DNA of 64,000 nt, taken from contig CACWHI010000017.1 of the NCBI GenBank assembly GCA_902760595.1, positions 1-64,000 on the forward strand, written 5' to 3'. Position 1 is the stretch's first letter. Each line of letters starts with the position of its first letter. Positions 18,201-26,621 of the stretch are shown here, one piece after another. A model generated the notes under the pieces. It did not search any database, was not told where the DNA came from, and was given only the letters and a program-made list of their open reading frames with translations. Origin of the DNA: an uncultured Eubacteriales bacterium. GTDB lineage: Bacteria; Bacillota; Clostridia; Christensenellales; Aristaeellaceae. Both the position numbers and the translations under genes were made by a program.

Positions 18201-18512
18201 GTATTTCAGCCGGCCCCGGCAGCTCTGGACGGCGCGGCTGACGGCCATCAGCTTGCCCTGGGCATCGATCCGGGTCCGGCTGTCGCAGCCGGCCTGGGCG
18301 AATACGCGCTGGCTGAAGCGGAGCGGCGAGACCACGTCCACGTCAAAGAAGCCGTCGACCTTCAGGGCACGGATCAGCGCGCGCTCCGCCGTCAGGGTGT
18401 ACTGCTGGGGCACGATCACGATGACCGGCAGGCCCTGTTCCCGGGCTTCCCGGGTCAGCTCGGCCGCCTGAGCCCACGGCTGGGGCTCGCTTCCCGTATA
18501 CAGATGGATCAT
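15225..18512 (-). CDS. addB: AddB subunit of the AddAB helicase-nuclease
   Basis: Product of 1095 residues, slightly short for AddB (about 1150). The N-terminus (MIHLYTGSEPQPWAQAAE) aligns with AddB but lacks the GxxGxGKT Walker A loop that many AddBs keep. The C-terminal RecB-type nuclease domain is present (LIDFKTANLSLDP with the DxK catalytic pair) and the iron-sulfur cysteines are visible as VCPFRHF plus CASCDAYDIC. AddAB processes double-strand breaks to Chi-terminated ends for RecA. AddA, normally next to addB, is missing: the downstream position is taken by the AT-rich island. Confidence 0.93.
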   Translation of the reverse strand: MIHLYTGSEPQPWAQAAELTREAREQGLPVIVIVPQQYTLTAERALIRALKVDGFFDVDVVSPLRFSQRVFAQAGCDSRTRIDAQGKLMAVSRAVQSCRGRLKYYESAVDRQGFIENAGRMIADMKRARISPEALEGFRNSLSEGALADKFSDLALIYAAYEQLLSGRFVDGEDVQRELIRRLPQAPMANGARVIVAGFDILTEEMAHLLTALRQVSESVRLLMCADTDDAACQPAVDSLLRFQESLRESGVPFRTHGLLPAFERPRDIRHLAAQLLKPHPEEYPAPPPSIRLYAAPTPYAEACHAAEELLTLHRQGYSWEDMLVLCADEGHYFSVLDHALSIYRIPHHLARKTVAAHTGAAQFLLSALGAVMRHYPQEDMLRLLKSDYAPVSPDERFRLENVILQYGIRNWKFTKPFVSAKEEGEQLEDARQRLMAPLLGMETAFRQAKSMDDALTALMSFLDEMGVYDRLEADAARLEQEKLLTEAAQLRQVWNALMRLLDQAHDIARQDQPSIEEVYRLLDAGLSGTEIAALPQSAGSLPCGLLGNIAVHHPRVTMILALNDGVLDISERGLIADDEQEKLKTAFKASFALDQDERFQLKRLELQKAVYSPSEKLYLSHAQALQDGTALRPLDLLVRVRRVMPALVEEGGVTAAQGCAHPYGVVPALETIGTHLREAEMPEEWREAWHYLSERLPGETQALCEAFRPAPTPAPLPAELVHSLYLERVTSVHRLESFAVCPFRHFLRYVLKPVPRGEWAVNRTDAGSFYHRALEGFTRELQNLENWPDVTRAQVDRLMDRAAEEALDDLITGVMGDSARQKREYRQYRRLLQRVGWTFTLIARHSAFRAHEGDAELRFGYPDDGLPAVPLRLSDGSRIYLRGIIDRVERYEGDQGMAIRLIDFKTANLSLDPAKIFWGAQLQLLIYMQALLNAEPNGIPAGMYYFRLSDPLLEDPEIQSDIESQLAKALGLKGLTLRDASIIRLMDDGKPPLSMPALLKADGDFAQGKPLATLEEMRLLIQHASNVASHLAESINTGEIAASPLSFPNEDSPCASCDAYDICRRNAPNTSIVPRTAEKMDLGALIGQITPEDA

Positions 18513-18524
18513 ATCAGCCTCAGA

Positions 18525-19253
18525 TCACTGTTCGTTCGATTTGTCGGGGCAGTCGAAGGTCTTTCCGCGCAGCAGGTTGACGGCGCGCTCCAGCGCCTCG
18601 TGGATGCGCGGGTTGTTCTTCTGCTCCGAACCGTAATGAAAGCTGGAGCACAGGGCGTCCAGGTCCTCCTGCGCGGTCCGCAGGGAGGCGTTCAGCTGGC
18701 GGGACAGGGCCTCGGACAGGCTCTTGCGCGCGGCGGGCGGCAGGGACTGCGCCTTCTCCAGCAGCAGCGGCAGGTCGTACAGGCAGACGCCGGCTCCGCG
18801 GCTGAAATCCTCGCGGAAGGCCGCGTCCTCCCGGTACAGCTTCATGAAGATCTCCATATACCGGCTGACGGTGTTCTCCATGCTCTCACAGACCAGGCAG
18901 CGCGCTGTCGCCTCGGCCGCCCGGTGCTGGAGGGCGGCGAGGTTCTTTTTTTCAAAGAGCGAACCGCCGCCCAGGCTCCGGATGGCCGGGGACAGCTGTG
19001 TGCTGACGGTCTTCAGCCGCGTCTGCATCATGAGCGCGTAGCCGTGGTAGTCCTTCTGCGCCATCAGCTGCCGGTGATGGGCGCGGCAGAAGCCCGCGGC
19101 GTTGGTTTTTATGCGGATATCGGGCTCCATGACCGCGCCGCCCAGGTAGCGCTCGATGGTCTGCCGCTCGATCATGTCCCGGAGCTGGCAGAAGGGGCAG
19201 TCGCCGTGGTGCAGCGCGTCGATGACCGGAGCGGTCTCAAGATGGTCCTTCAT
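18525..19253 (-). CDS. DUF6062 family protein
   Basis: Product of 242 residues. Cys pairs CPFC (20-23) and CLVC in mid-protein, plus FCRAHHRQLMAQKDYHG, are the signature of this uncharacterised Clostridial family; these residues look like metal or redox ligands. Mostly helical, no signal peptide. It lies 12 bp upstream of addB on the same strand, and 10 bp downstream of the esterase gene, so the three probably form one transcript. Confidence 0.8.
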   Translation of the reverse strand: MKDHLETAPVIDALHHGDCPFCQLRDMIERQTIERYLGGAVMEPDIRIKTNAAGFCRAHHRQLMAQKDYHGYALMMQTRLKTVSTQLSPAIRSLGGGSLFEKKNLAALQHRAAEATARCLVCESMENTVSRYMEIFMKLYREDAAFREDFSRGAGVCLYDLPLLLEKAQSLPPAARKSLSEALSRQLNASLRTAQEDLDALCSSFHYGSEQKNNPRIHEALERAVNLLRGKTFDCPDKSNEQ

Positions 19254-19263
19254 AGGCGTCTCC

Positions 19264-20037
19264 TTACGAATGTGGCCCGTGACTGAGCAGGAACCGGGTG
19301 ACCTCGGCGTTGAGCCGCTCGCGTTCCGGGCCGATGGTGATCACGTGGGGCGACGTGTCCAGGGTCACGTGTTGGCGCTCCGGCGAGGAGACCTCCCGCA
19401 TGATGATGTCGGCGCTGCCGCGTGTAATGGCCCCGTCCGCCTTCGACTGCGCGCACAGCAGCGGACAGCGGATATCCGGCAGGCTCCTCCGGGCCGTTTT
19501 GATCAGAATGTCCAGGTCGTGGCACTTGGCGGAGGGAATGTCGTCGTAACCGATATCGTAAGTGATATCATACAGCTGCCGTTCCTGCGCGTTGTGCTTG
19601 TGCACGAGGGGCAGGAAGGGAGCGAGCAGGTGCCCGAAGGAGCCGAAGGGATTGGCCATGCCCATCGGGGCGGACAGGGTGACGCACGAGCTGACGCGCG
19701 AGGGCTCCCGCGCGGCCAGGATCAGGCTGAGCACGCCGCCCATGGACAGGCCGCATACGCTGACGGCCGGATAACGCTCCGCCAGGGCCTGGAAGGCGTC
19801 CTGCGCGTCCCGCAGCCAGTCCTCCCAGGTGCAGGCCATCATCTCGCGGATATCGGTGCCGTGTCCCTTGAGGCGGATCCCCTGCACGGTCATTCCCGCG
19901 CTGTGCAGGGCTTCGCCCAGGGGCCGCATATGGGCCGGGCTGCCAGTAAAGCCGTGGATCAGCAGCACCGCGTGAGGCCCGCCCTCCAGCCGGAAGGCCT
20001 CTGCCAGGGGCGATATCAGGGAAACGTGATTGGTCAT
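19264..20037 (-). CDS. Alpha/beta hydrolase (Est30-type carboxylesterase)
   Basis: Product of 257 residues. LLIHGFTGSPAHM is the oxyanion-hole loop, CGLSMGG carries the nucleophilic Ser, and SPHVIT near the C-terminus carries the catalytic His; the acid is likely the Asp in KADGAI. The ATG at 20037 follows CAGGAGA, giving a normal N-terminus; a longer reading to 20115 is not supported. Monoacylglycerol lipase or carboxylesterase activity is expected; substrate unknown. First gene of the DUF6062-addB transcript. Confidence 0.87.
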   Translation of the reverse strand: MTNHVSLISPLAEAFRLEGGPHAVLLIHGFTGSPAHMRPLGEALHSAGMTVQGIRLKGHGTDIREMMACTWEDWLRDAQDAFQALAERYPAVSVCGLSMGGVLSLILAAREPSRVSSCVTLSAPMGMANPFGSFGHLLAPFLPLVHKHNAQERQLYDITYDIGYDDIPSAKCHDLDILIKTARRSLPDIRCPLLCAQSKADGAITRGSADIIMREVSSPERQHVTLDTSPHVITIGPERERLNAEVTRFLLSHGPHS

Positions 20038-20133
20038 GCGATCATCTCCTGAGACATATACAGCTCCGTGAGCTGTCGATGATAAGATTATACATTGAAA
20101 CGCGGCCCGGCGCAAGGAAAAAGCGCGCAGGAT

Positions 20134-20162
20134 TTGACTACCGGTCCCCTTTGTGTTATCAT
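20134..20162 (+). promoter_or_regulatory. Promoter of the MATE exporter gene
   Basis: TTGACT (20134-20139), 17 bp, TATCAT (20157-20162), 58 bp before the GTG start. Confidence 0.7.
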
Positions 20163-20219
20163 CACAGGCGTTGCGGTATCAGCCGCAATGTGCCCGGCAA
20201 AGCTTGACAGGAGTTAATT

Positions 20220-21572
20220 GTGGTCAAAACTGATTCCGACATGACGACCGGAGAGATCTGGCGGCATTTACTGACTTTTTCCGTCCCTATGGCGCTGGGG
20301 CTCTTGTTCCAGCAGCTGTACAATATGGTGGATACCCTGGTGGTCGGCCAGTTCGTGGGCGAGACGGCGCAGGCGGCGGTCGGCACTACCGGCTCGATCA
20401 TCAATACCATCGTCGGCTTCTGCGCGGGCCTCGCGACCGGCGCTTCCGTGCTGATCTCGCAGCGCTACGGCGCGCACGATATGAAGGGCCTGAGCAGGGC
20501 GGTACATACCACCATCACCATGACGGTGGGGATCAGCATCATTTCCACGGCGATCGGGCTGCTGATCGTCGAGCCGATGCTGCGCTTCATGCAGACGCCG
20601 GAAAACGTCTGGGACGAGGCGAAGGAGTACCTGACCATTTACTTTTCGGGTGTCACGGGCGTCCTGTTTTACAATATGGGCAGCGGCATCCTGCGCGCCG
20701 TGGGGGATTCGAGGCGGCCGCTGTTTTTCCTGATCATTTCGGCGGTGCTGAACACCGTGCTGGACCTGGTCTTCGTGCTCTCGTTCCATCTGGGCGTCCG
20801 GGGCGTGGCGTACGCCACGATCATCGCCCAGTTCGTTTCCGCCGGGCTGATCCTGCTCGCGCTGGGCAGGGAGCACGGCGCGTACGGCCTGCGCTGGCGG
20901 CAGCTGGGCATCGACTTGGAATCCCTGGGCAGCATCCTCCGGGTCGGCCTGCCGTCCAGCATCCAGTCGGCCATCACGGCGTTTTCCAACGTATTCGTGC
21001 AGAGCTACATCAACAGCTTCGGCTCCGCGTGCATGGCGGGCTACGGGGTGTATAACAAGCTGGACGCCTTCGTGCTGATCCCGGCCCAGTCCATCAGCAT
21101 GTCCTCCACGACCTTCGTGGGCCAGAACTGGGGCGCGAAAAAGGCCCGGCGGGCGAAGAACGGCGTGCGCACCGCGCTGATCATGAGCGTGGCCGCGACC
21201 GCGGTGCTGGGCCTGACGGTGCTGCTGCTGTCACACCAGCTGCTGGGCTTCTTCTCGCCCGTGGAGGAGGTCGTGGCCTACGGCGCGCGCTTCCTCAGGA
21301 TCGCGACGCCCTTCTATGTGCTGCTCTGCTTCAACCAGATCCTGTCCGGCGCGCTGCGCGGGACCGGGGACGCGACGGTGCCGACCGTGATCATGCTGGG
21401 TTCGTTCGTCGTCTTCCGCCAGATCTATCTGTATATCACGCATATGCTGAATCTCGGCTTCGTGTCCGTCGCGCTGGCCTATCCGATGGGCTGGGTGGTG
21501 TGCTCGACGCTGCTGATCATCCGCTACCTGAGAAGTCCGCTCGGCCGGGGGATCATCCCCGACGAAAAATAA
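20220..21572 (+). CDS. MATE family multidrug/cation exporter
   Basis: Product of 450 residues with about 12 membrane helices in two similar halves. Typical stretches: MALGLLFQQLYNMVDTLVVG in TM1, FVGQNWGAKKARRAK between the halves, and SGALRGTGDATVPT near TM10. Na+- or H+-coupled efflux of drugs or metabolites is expected. Starts at GTG with CAGGAG upstream. No regulator sits next to it. Confidence 0.93.
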   Translation: MVKTDSDMTTGEIWRHLLTFSVPMALGLLFQQLYNMVDTLVVGQFVGETAQAAVGTTGSIINTIVGFCAGLATGASVLISQRYGAHDMKGLSRAVHTTITMTVGISIISTAIGLLIVEPMLRFMQTPENVWDEAKEYLTIYFSGVTGVLFYNMGSGILRAVGDSRRPLFFLIISAVLNTVLDLVFVLSFHLGVRGVAYATIIAQFVSAGLILLALGREHGAYGLRWRQLGIDLESLGSILRVGLPSSIQSAITAFSNVFVQSYINSFGSACMAGYGVYNKLDAFVLIPAQSISMSSTTFVGQNWGAKKARRAKNGVRTALIMSVAATAVLGLTVLLLSHQLLGFFSPVEEVVAYGARFLRIATPFYVLLCFNQILSGALRGTGDATVPTVIMLGSFVVFRQIYLYITHMLNLGFVSVALAYPMGWVVCSTLLIIRYLRSPLGRGIIPDEK

Positions 21573-21619
21573 AGAGGAGTCCGGCGGGATATGCCGGAAA
21601 AGCAATGAAAGGAACACCT

Positions 21620-23110
21620 ATGGAATCAGAAAACACGAATCTCATCGAACAGGAAACGCCAGTCAAAAAGCCCTCCGGCAGAAGACGGACGCGGAAAAAG
21701 CCCGCCGCCCCGGCGGAGACGGTCCAGACAGCGGAAGCGGAAAACAGCGCGGCCCCCGCCGCTGAGCCGGCCGCGGACGCTCCCAAGCCGAAAAAGAGGT
21801 CCAGGAAGCGCGGCGGAAAAAAGGCCGTTGCCGCCCGGGATACGGCGCTGGCAGCTGACGCCGCCGGACGGGCGGAGGACGTAGAGGCGGAGGCCGACGA
21901 AGCTCAACCGGCGCCCAAGAAGCGCGAACCGAAGCCGGCGGTCATCCCGGAGGGCTTCCAGGGCATGGACATCTCCGAGGAGGTCCTGAAGGCGATCGGG
22001 CGCATGGGCTTCGACCAGCCCACCGATATCCAGAAAAAGACCATCCCCCTGATGATGGGCGGCAGCGATATCATCGGCGTCGCGCCGACCGGCACGGGCA
22101 AGACCCTGGCCTTCGGCATCCCCATGCTGGAGTATATGGATCTGAAGGAGACGCAGCTGCAGGAGCTGGTGCTGGCGCCGACGCGCGAGCTGGCGATGCA
22201 GATCGGGGAAGAGCTGCAGAAGCTGGCCTATTATATCAAGGGCCTGCGCATCGCCGTGCTGTACGGCGGGCAGCCGATCCGCCGGCAGCTGGAGCAGCTG
22301 GGCAGGCACCCGCAGATCGTGGTGGCGACGCCGGGACGGCTGCTGGACCACCTGGAACGGCGCACGGTGAGCGTGCACGCCGTGCACACACTGGTGCTGG
22401 ACGAGGCGGACGAGATGCTGAATATGGGCTTCGTCAAGGACGTGTGCAGGATCATCGACCAGACGCCGCCCAACCGCCAGTTTGTCATGTTCTCCGCCAC
22501 CATCAGCCAGGACGTGATGACGATCTCCTGGAAGTACCAGTACGAGCCGGTGCAGATCACTGTGGAGGCGGTGGACGAGAACAAGCCCCAGATCACCCAG
22601 TACGTGATCCCCGCGGAGCGGAAGGAGAAGCAGGACCGCCTGACCTACCTGCTGGACGCGAACGTCTACGAGCGGGTGATGATCTTTACCGACACCAAGC
22701 TGATGGCGCACCGGGTCAATACCGCCCTGCAGAAGAGCGGCTTTGATTCGGAGGAGCTGCACGGCGACATCCCGCAGAAAAAGCGCAGCGAGATCATGCG
22801 CCGCTACAAGCAGGGCAAGTTCCCGATCCTGGTCTGCACGGACGTGGCCGCCCGCGGCATCGACGTGGACGACGTGGAAGCGGTCATCAACTATGACCTG
22901 CCCAACGAGAACGAGTATTACCTGCACCGCATCGGCCGTACGGGCCGCGCGCACAAGCACGGCGTGGCCTTCACCCTGATGACCTACTCCGAGTCCGTGC
23001 GCATGGACGCGATCCTGAAATACATGAAGTCCGAGCCGACCCCTCTGCACTTCGACGAGGTGGGCATCCTGCGGCGGGAGGACGAGAGCGCGTTCTTTGA
23101 GAATATCTGA
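21620..23110 (+). CDS. DEAD-box ATP-dependent RNA helicase
   Basis: Product of 496 residues. A basic, low-complexity N-terminal tail (1-108, Lys/Arg/Ala/Pro/Glu) precedes the helicase core: Q motif region GFDQPTDIQ, motif I APTGTGKT (155-162), PTRELA, TPGR, DEAD, SAT, and in domain 2 ARGIDVDDV and HRIGRTGR. The long tail at the N-terminus, not the C-terminus, is unusual for CshA-type helicases and may bind RNA. Start at 21620 (AAAGGA upstream). Role: RNA remodelling, probably in cold or rRNA/mRNA turnover. Confidence 0.92.
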   Translation: MESENTNLIEQETPVKKPSGRRRTRKKPAAPAETVQTAEAENSAAPAAEPAADAPKPKKRSRKRGGKKAVAARDTALAADAAGRAEDVEAEADEAQPAPKKREPKPAVIPEGFQGMDISEEVLKAIGRMGFDQPTDIQKKTIPLMMGGSDIIGVAPTGTGKTLAFGIPMLEYMDLKETQLQELVLAPTRELAMQIGEELQKLAYYIKGLRIAVLYGGQPIRRQLEQLGRHPQIVVATPGRLLDHLERRTVSVHAVHTLVLDEADEMLNMGFVKDVCRIIDQTPPNRQFVMFSATISQDVMTISWKYQYEPVQITVEAVDENKPQITQYVIPAERKEKQDRLTYLLDANVYERVMIFTDTKLMAHRVNTALQKSGFDSEELHGDIPQKKRSEIMRRYKQGKFPILVCTDVAARGIDVDDVEAVINYDLPNENEYYLHRIGRTGRAHKHGVAFTLMTYSESVRMDAILKYMKSEPTPLHFDEVGILRREDESAFFENI

Positions 23111-23130
23111 AATCTATCTGAACTATCAAT

Positions 23131-23164
23131 AAGCCCCGCTGTCTGACCGGACGGCGGGGCTTTG
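23131..23164 (+). terminator. Intrinsic terminator after the helicase gene
   Basis: AAGCCCCGC..GTC (23131-23143) pairs with GGACGGCGGGGC (23149-23160) followed by TTT. The stem is nearly symmetric and could also serve the convergent permease gene. Confidence 0.85.
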
Positions 23165-23195
23165 GACTGGGGATGAAGGAGAATGGGGATATGAC

Positions 23196-24056
23196 TTACT
23201 TGATGCCGCTGTGGACGAAGGACTCGATGAACCGCTTCTGGAAGAACAGGAACAGGATCAGCAGGGGAGCCACGGTCAGCAGCGTCGCGGCGCAGGTGTC
23301 GGACCACAGGGCGCCGATCTCGCTGGCCTGGGCGAAGATGGCCAGGCCGACGGTCAGCAGGCGCTTGGTGGGCTTGTTGATCACGATCAGCGGCCAGAGG
23401 AAGTTGTTCCACTGGTAGGACGCGGCGATCAGGCCGTGGGCGATATAGCAGGGCACCAGCAGGGGCAGGTAGATGCGGATGATCATGTAGAACAGGTTGC
23501 AGCCGTCGATCCTGGCGGCCTCCTCCAGCTCGTAGGGGATGGTCTTGATGGTCTGGCGCATCAGGAAGGTGCCCATCGCGGACGCGAAGAAGGGCAGCAT
23601 GGCGCCCAGCAGCGTGTCGTTCAGGCCCATGCGGGTGATGGTCATATAATTGGGCAGGATCAGTACGTCCGCGGCGATCATGATCTGGGTCAGGAACAGG
23701 ATGAACAGGACGTTTTTCCCGTAGAAGTTCAGGCGCGCGAAGGCGTAGCCGGCCATGGTGATGGTCACGAACTGGGCGGCTAAAACGCCGGCCACCAGGA
23801 TGATGGTGTTGATGTAGTAGTTTCCCCACGGGGCCATGCTCCAGATGCGCTTGATGTTGTCAAACGTGGGCGTCCAGCCCACGGCGAGCATGTCCAGCTC
23901 CAACTCCCGGGGGACGAAGGCCGTGCGCACCAGCCAGATCAGCGGGATCAGGCAGAGGATGGCGAACGCGTACATGAAGAAATACATGAAAAACTTGCCC
24001 GGCGTCATTTTCCATGCCGCTTTATGGGTCTTTTTTTCAGCGGGGACGGCAGTCAT
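23196..24056 (-). CDS. Carbohydrate ABC transporter permease, MalG/UgpE-type
   Basis: Product of 286 residues with six membrane helices. The EAA loop that docks the ATPase reads YELEEAARIDGCNLFYMI. GGAGGG lies 8 bases before the ATG at 24056. It follows the other permease gene by 17 bp, the normal MalF-MalG order, but no solute-binding protein or ATPase gene is in the neighbourhood. Substrate unknown (sugar, glycerol phosphate or oligosaccharide class). Confidence 0.88.
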   Translation of the reverse strand: MTAVPAEKKTHKAAWKMTPGKFFMYFFMYAFAILCLIPLIWLVRTAFVPRELELDMLAVGWTPTFDNIKRIWSMAPWGNYYINTIILVAGVLAAQFVTITMAGYAFARLNFYGKNVLFILFLTQIMIAADVLILPNYMTITRMGLNDTLLGAMLPFFASAMGTFLMRQTIKTIPYELEEAARIDGCNLFYMIIRIYLPLLVPCYIAHGLIAASYQWNNFLWPLIVINKPTKRLLTVGLAIFAQASEIGALWSDTCAATLLTVAPLLILFLFFQKRFIESFVHSGIK

Positions 24057-24073
24057 CTGTATTCCCTCCTTCC

Positions 24074-24901
24074 TCACGCGTAGAACGTGCGCTTGTCCTG
24101 GGTGAAGAACTGCACGCAGGTGATGATCAGCAGCAGGACGATGACCACCACGGTGATGGCGGAGGCCATGCCGTAGTTGGTCTGGTCAAAGGCCTTCTGG
24201 TAGACGTAGAACAGCAGCATGTTGCTGGCGTTGCCGGGCCCGCCCTTGGTGAGGATATACAGGTGGTCCACCATCTTGAAGGCGTTGGTCATGGTGATGA
24301 TCATCACGTACAGCGTGGTGGGCATCAGCATGGGCCAGGTGATGCGCCAGAAGGTCTGGGTCGGGTTGGCGCCGTCGATGGTCGCGGCCTCGTAGAGCTC
24401 CGGGTTGATGCCCTGGAGGCCGGATATGAAGAAGACCATGACATAGCCCGCCTGCTTCCATATCAGCATCACGATCAGCGCCCACAGCACCGCTTTGGGA
24501 TCTGTCAGAAAATGCCAGGTATTATTGTTGAAAATATACCCGAGCATGCCGTACCCGGGAGTGTATATGAACAGCCAGATGTTCGCCACGGCGACCATCG
24601 GAAGTAATGTCGGATAGAAGAAGGATACGCGCACCAGGCCCTTGCCGATCCGGACCCGGTTGGCGAACATCGCCATCAGGATAGACAGGATGATGGAGGT
24701 CGGCACGGTCACCAGCGCGACGATGATGTTGTTCTTGAAGGCTTCGCGGAAGATCTTATCCTTCGTGAACAGGGTAACGTAATTCTGAAAGCCGATATAT
24801 ACCGGACCGGTGCGGATGGTGGCGTTATTGTCCTTGTAGAGGGAATTCCAGATACTGTAGCCGATGAGATATTTGTCAATAACAATAGCAAATTTTATCA
24901 T
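24074..24901 (-). pseudogene. Carbohydrate ABC transporter permease, MalF/UgpA-type, 5'-truncated
   Basis: From YSIWNSLYKDN onward the product is a normal UgpA-type permease: FKNNIIVALVTVPTSIILS, the EAA loop YEAATIDGANPTQTFW and the final QFFTQDKRTFYA. Upstream of that, the expected cytoplasmic N-terminus and first membrane helix (about 30-40 residues) are replaced by MIKFAIVIDKYLIG from AT-rich DNA, and no ribosome site precedes the ATG at 24901. The break lies about 35 bp from a strong terminator of the upstream gene. I read this as a deletion that removed the 5' end and probably a binding-protein gene. Confidence 0.75.
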
Positions 24902-24937
24902 TTTATACAAATGGTTTGCAACTTTGAAACAGTTCGT

Positions 24938-24984
24938 GAAAAAAACAAACACCGGGGACCGCTTTGCAGCGATTCCCGGTGTTT
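24938..24984 (-). terminator. Intrinsic terminator of the 75-residue protein gene
   Basis: On the minus strand AAACACCGGG (24984-24975) pairs with CCCGGTGTTT (24956-24947), then a T-run (24945-24938). It would also insulate the truncated permease from upstream transcription. Confidence 0.85.
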
Positions 24985-24997
24985 GCACAGGCAGATT

Positions 24998-25225
24998 TTA
25001 TTCAGCCTGCCACTCTTCGGCCTTGGCCGCGCTCATGCGCTTGATGGTCTCCTCGGCGTAGGGGGATTCTTCACCGCCGTTGCCGTAGATGAAGAACTTG
25101 CCGTCGGGGGTCTTGAAGAGGCACTCTTCATAACCGGCCGCGTCACCGAAAGCGCCGACGGTCTTCTTCTTGATGAATTCGGCGGTATCGGTATCGTATT
25201 CAACCTTGCAGATGACTTTCTTCAT
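24998..25225 (-). CDS. Small conserved protein of unknown function
   Basis: Product of 75 residues: KVEYDTDTAEF at the start, then YEECLFKTPDGKFFIYGNGG and SPYAEETIKRMSAAKAEEWQ. This pattern (YDTxTA, E-x-L-[FY]-x-T-x-x-G-x-FF-x-YGxGG, final EEW) recurs in small Bacillota proteins found on chromosomes and integrative elements; no function is established. It has its own promoter (25304-25332), a leader with a GCGCGC hairpin (25236-25272 area) and its own terminator, so it is a monocistronic gene. Confidence 0.75.
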   Translation of the reverse strand: MKKVICKVEYDTDTAEFIKKKTVGAFGDAAGYEECLFKTPDGKFFIYGNGGEESPYAEETIKRMSAAKAEEWQAE

Positions 25226-25303
25226 TATTTTACCCTCACTTTTGTTCGCGCGCCAAAAGGGTTGCGCGCCTCAGATAATGTATTTGGTGTAACCACCATT
25301 GAC

Positions 25304-25332
25304 ATCATAACACAATTTCGCTCAGAATGCAA
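25304..25332 (-). promoter_or_regulatory. Promoter of the 75-residue protein gene
   Basis: Minus strand: TTGCAT (25332-25327), 17 bp, TATGAT (25309-25304). The leader that follows carries a GCGCGC-N10-GCGCGC inverted repeat before the GAGGG ribosome site. Confidence 0.75.
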
Positions 25333-25380
25333 CAGTTTTCTTATTGTTAGGGCAAAATGCGCGATTATGGGCGATTATTT

Positions 25381-26514
25381 TCAGTCTGACACGTCCACAT
25401 CGGGCACGATTTGGATGTTGTAATCCGGATAAGCCTGGCGGATCTCCCTGTACAGGGTCTCCAGGCCTTCCTTGGGCTTGATGTCAAAGCTCATGACCAC
25501 GTCGAAGCGCATGTCCTTGCTCTCCGGCTCAATGTAGAAGCCGTGCATCTGCAGAGCCCAGTCGTGGGACATCACCTTCGCGCGCACGTCGTTTTGGATG
25601 CGGGCGGCCTCGCTGTCTCCGGTGTTGTAGGAGTATACGCTGACGCCGGTCAGGATGACGCCGGTCTCCTTGTACACCCGGCCTTCCGCCCGGCGCGTCA
25701 GCTTGTCCACCTCGCTGACCTTCATGGTGTCGGGCAGCTCCAGGTGAACGGAGGCATAGTTCTTGTCCGGCCCGTAATTGTACATGATCAGGTCGTAGGC
25801 GCCGCGCACCTCGGGCTCGTCGTTCAGGATCCGCTTGACCTCGCTGGTCAGCTCGGAATCCGCGCGCGCGCCGAGGATATCGTTCAGCGTCTCGCTCATC
25901 ATCTCAATGCCGGACTTGATGATGAACACGGAGATGACCACGCCGACATAGGCCTCCAGGGATACACCGGTGAGCATGAAAATGATGGCGGACACCAGCA
26001 CGGAGGAGGAGAGGATGGCGTCGAACATGGCGTCAGAGCCGGAGGCGATCAGGGAGCCGGAATTGACTTTCTCGCCCTGCTTTTTGACATAGGTGCCCAG
26101 GACCAGCTTGGCGACGATGGCCACGGCGATGATCACCAGCGAAACCACGGAGTATTCCGCCTTTTCGGGATGGATGATCTTCTTGACGGACTCCACCGCG
26201 GAGGTGATGCCGGCGTACAGCACGATGCCGGAGACGATCATGGCGCTCAGGTACTCGATACGTCCGTAGCCGAGGGGGTGCTTCTTATCGGGCAGCCGGC
26301 CCGCCAGCTTGGTGCCGACGATGGTGATGATGGAGGACAGGGCGTCCGACAGGTTGTTGACCGCGTCCAGGATCACGGCGATCGAGTTGGAGATGATGCC
26401 GACGCCCGCCTTGAAGGCTGCCAGGAATACGTTGGTCAGAATGCCGATGACGCTGGTGAGGATGATGACGCGGTCACGGCTCTGGGAGATCTGCGAGGGG
26501 GTATTTTCTGACAT
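25381..26514 (-). CDS. Cation diffusion facilitator (CDF) family transporter
   Basis: Product of 377 residues. Six membrane helices in the first 210 residues, with the metal-site residues in VILDAVNNLSDALSS and the DKKHPLGYGRIEYL loop of CDF proteins. The cytoplasmic tail is longer than usual: a CDF-type ferredoxin-like domain (VHLELPDTMKVSEVD) followed by a further about 80 residues with HDWALQMHGFYIEPE, seen in a Clostridial subgroup. Export of Zn2+, Mn2+, Fe2+ or similar is expected; the metal cannot be set. Confidence 0.9.
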   Translation of the reverse strand: MSENTPSQISQSRDRVIILTSVIGILTNVFLAAFKAGVGIISNSIAVILDAVNNLSDALSSIITIVGTKLAGRLPDKKHPLGYGRIEYLSAMIVSGIVLYAGITSAVESVKKIIHPEKAEYSVVSLVIIAVAIVAKLVLGTYVKKQGEKVNSGSLIASGSDAMFDAILSSSVLVSAIIFMLTGVSLEAYVGVVISVFIIKSGIEMMSETLNDILGARADSELTSEVKRILNDEPEVRGAYDLIMYNYGPDKNYASVHLELPDTMKVSEVDKLTRRAEGRVYKETGVILTGVSVYSYNTGDSEAARIQNDVRAKVMSHDWALQMHGFYIEPESKDMRFDVVMSFDIKPKEGLETLYREIRQAYPDYNIQIVPDVDVSD

Positions 26515-26555
26515 GGCTGAGACTCCTTTTGATTATGGAAAAGTGTCAAGATGAA

Positions 26556-26580
26556 AGAAACTGCGCTGAGCGCAGTTTCT
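26556..26580 (-). terminator. Intrinsic terminator after lysS
   Basis: Minus strand GAAACTGCGC-TCA-GCGCAGTTTC (26579-26557) followed by TTTC. A perfect 10-bp stem. Confidence 0.8.
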
Positions 26581-26621
26581 TCCATAACTTCACACTTCAC
26601 TCTGCACGCTTCACACTGTGT

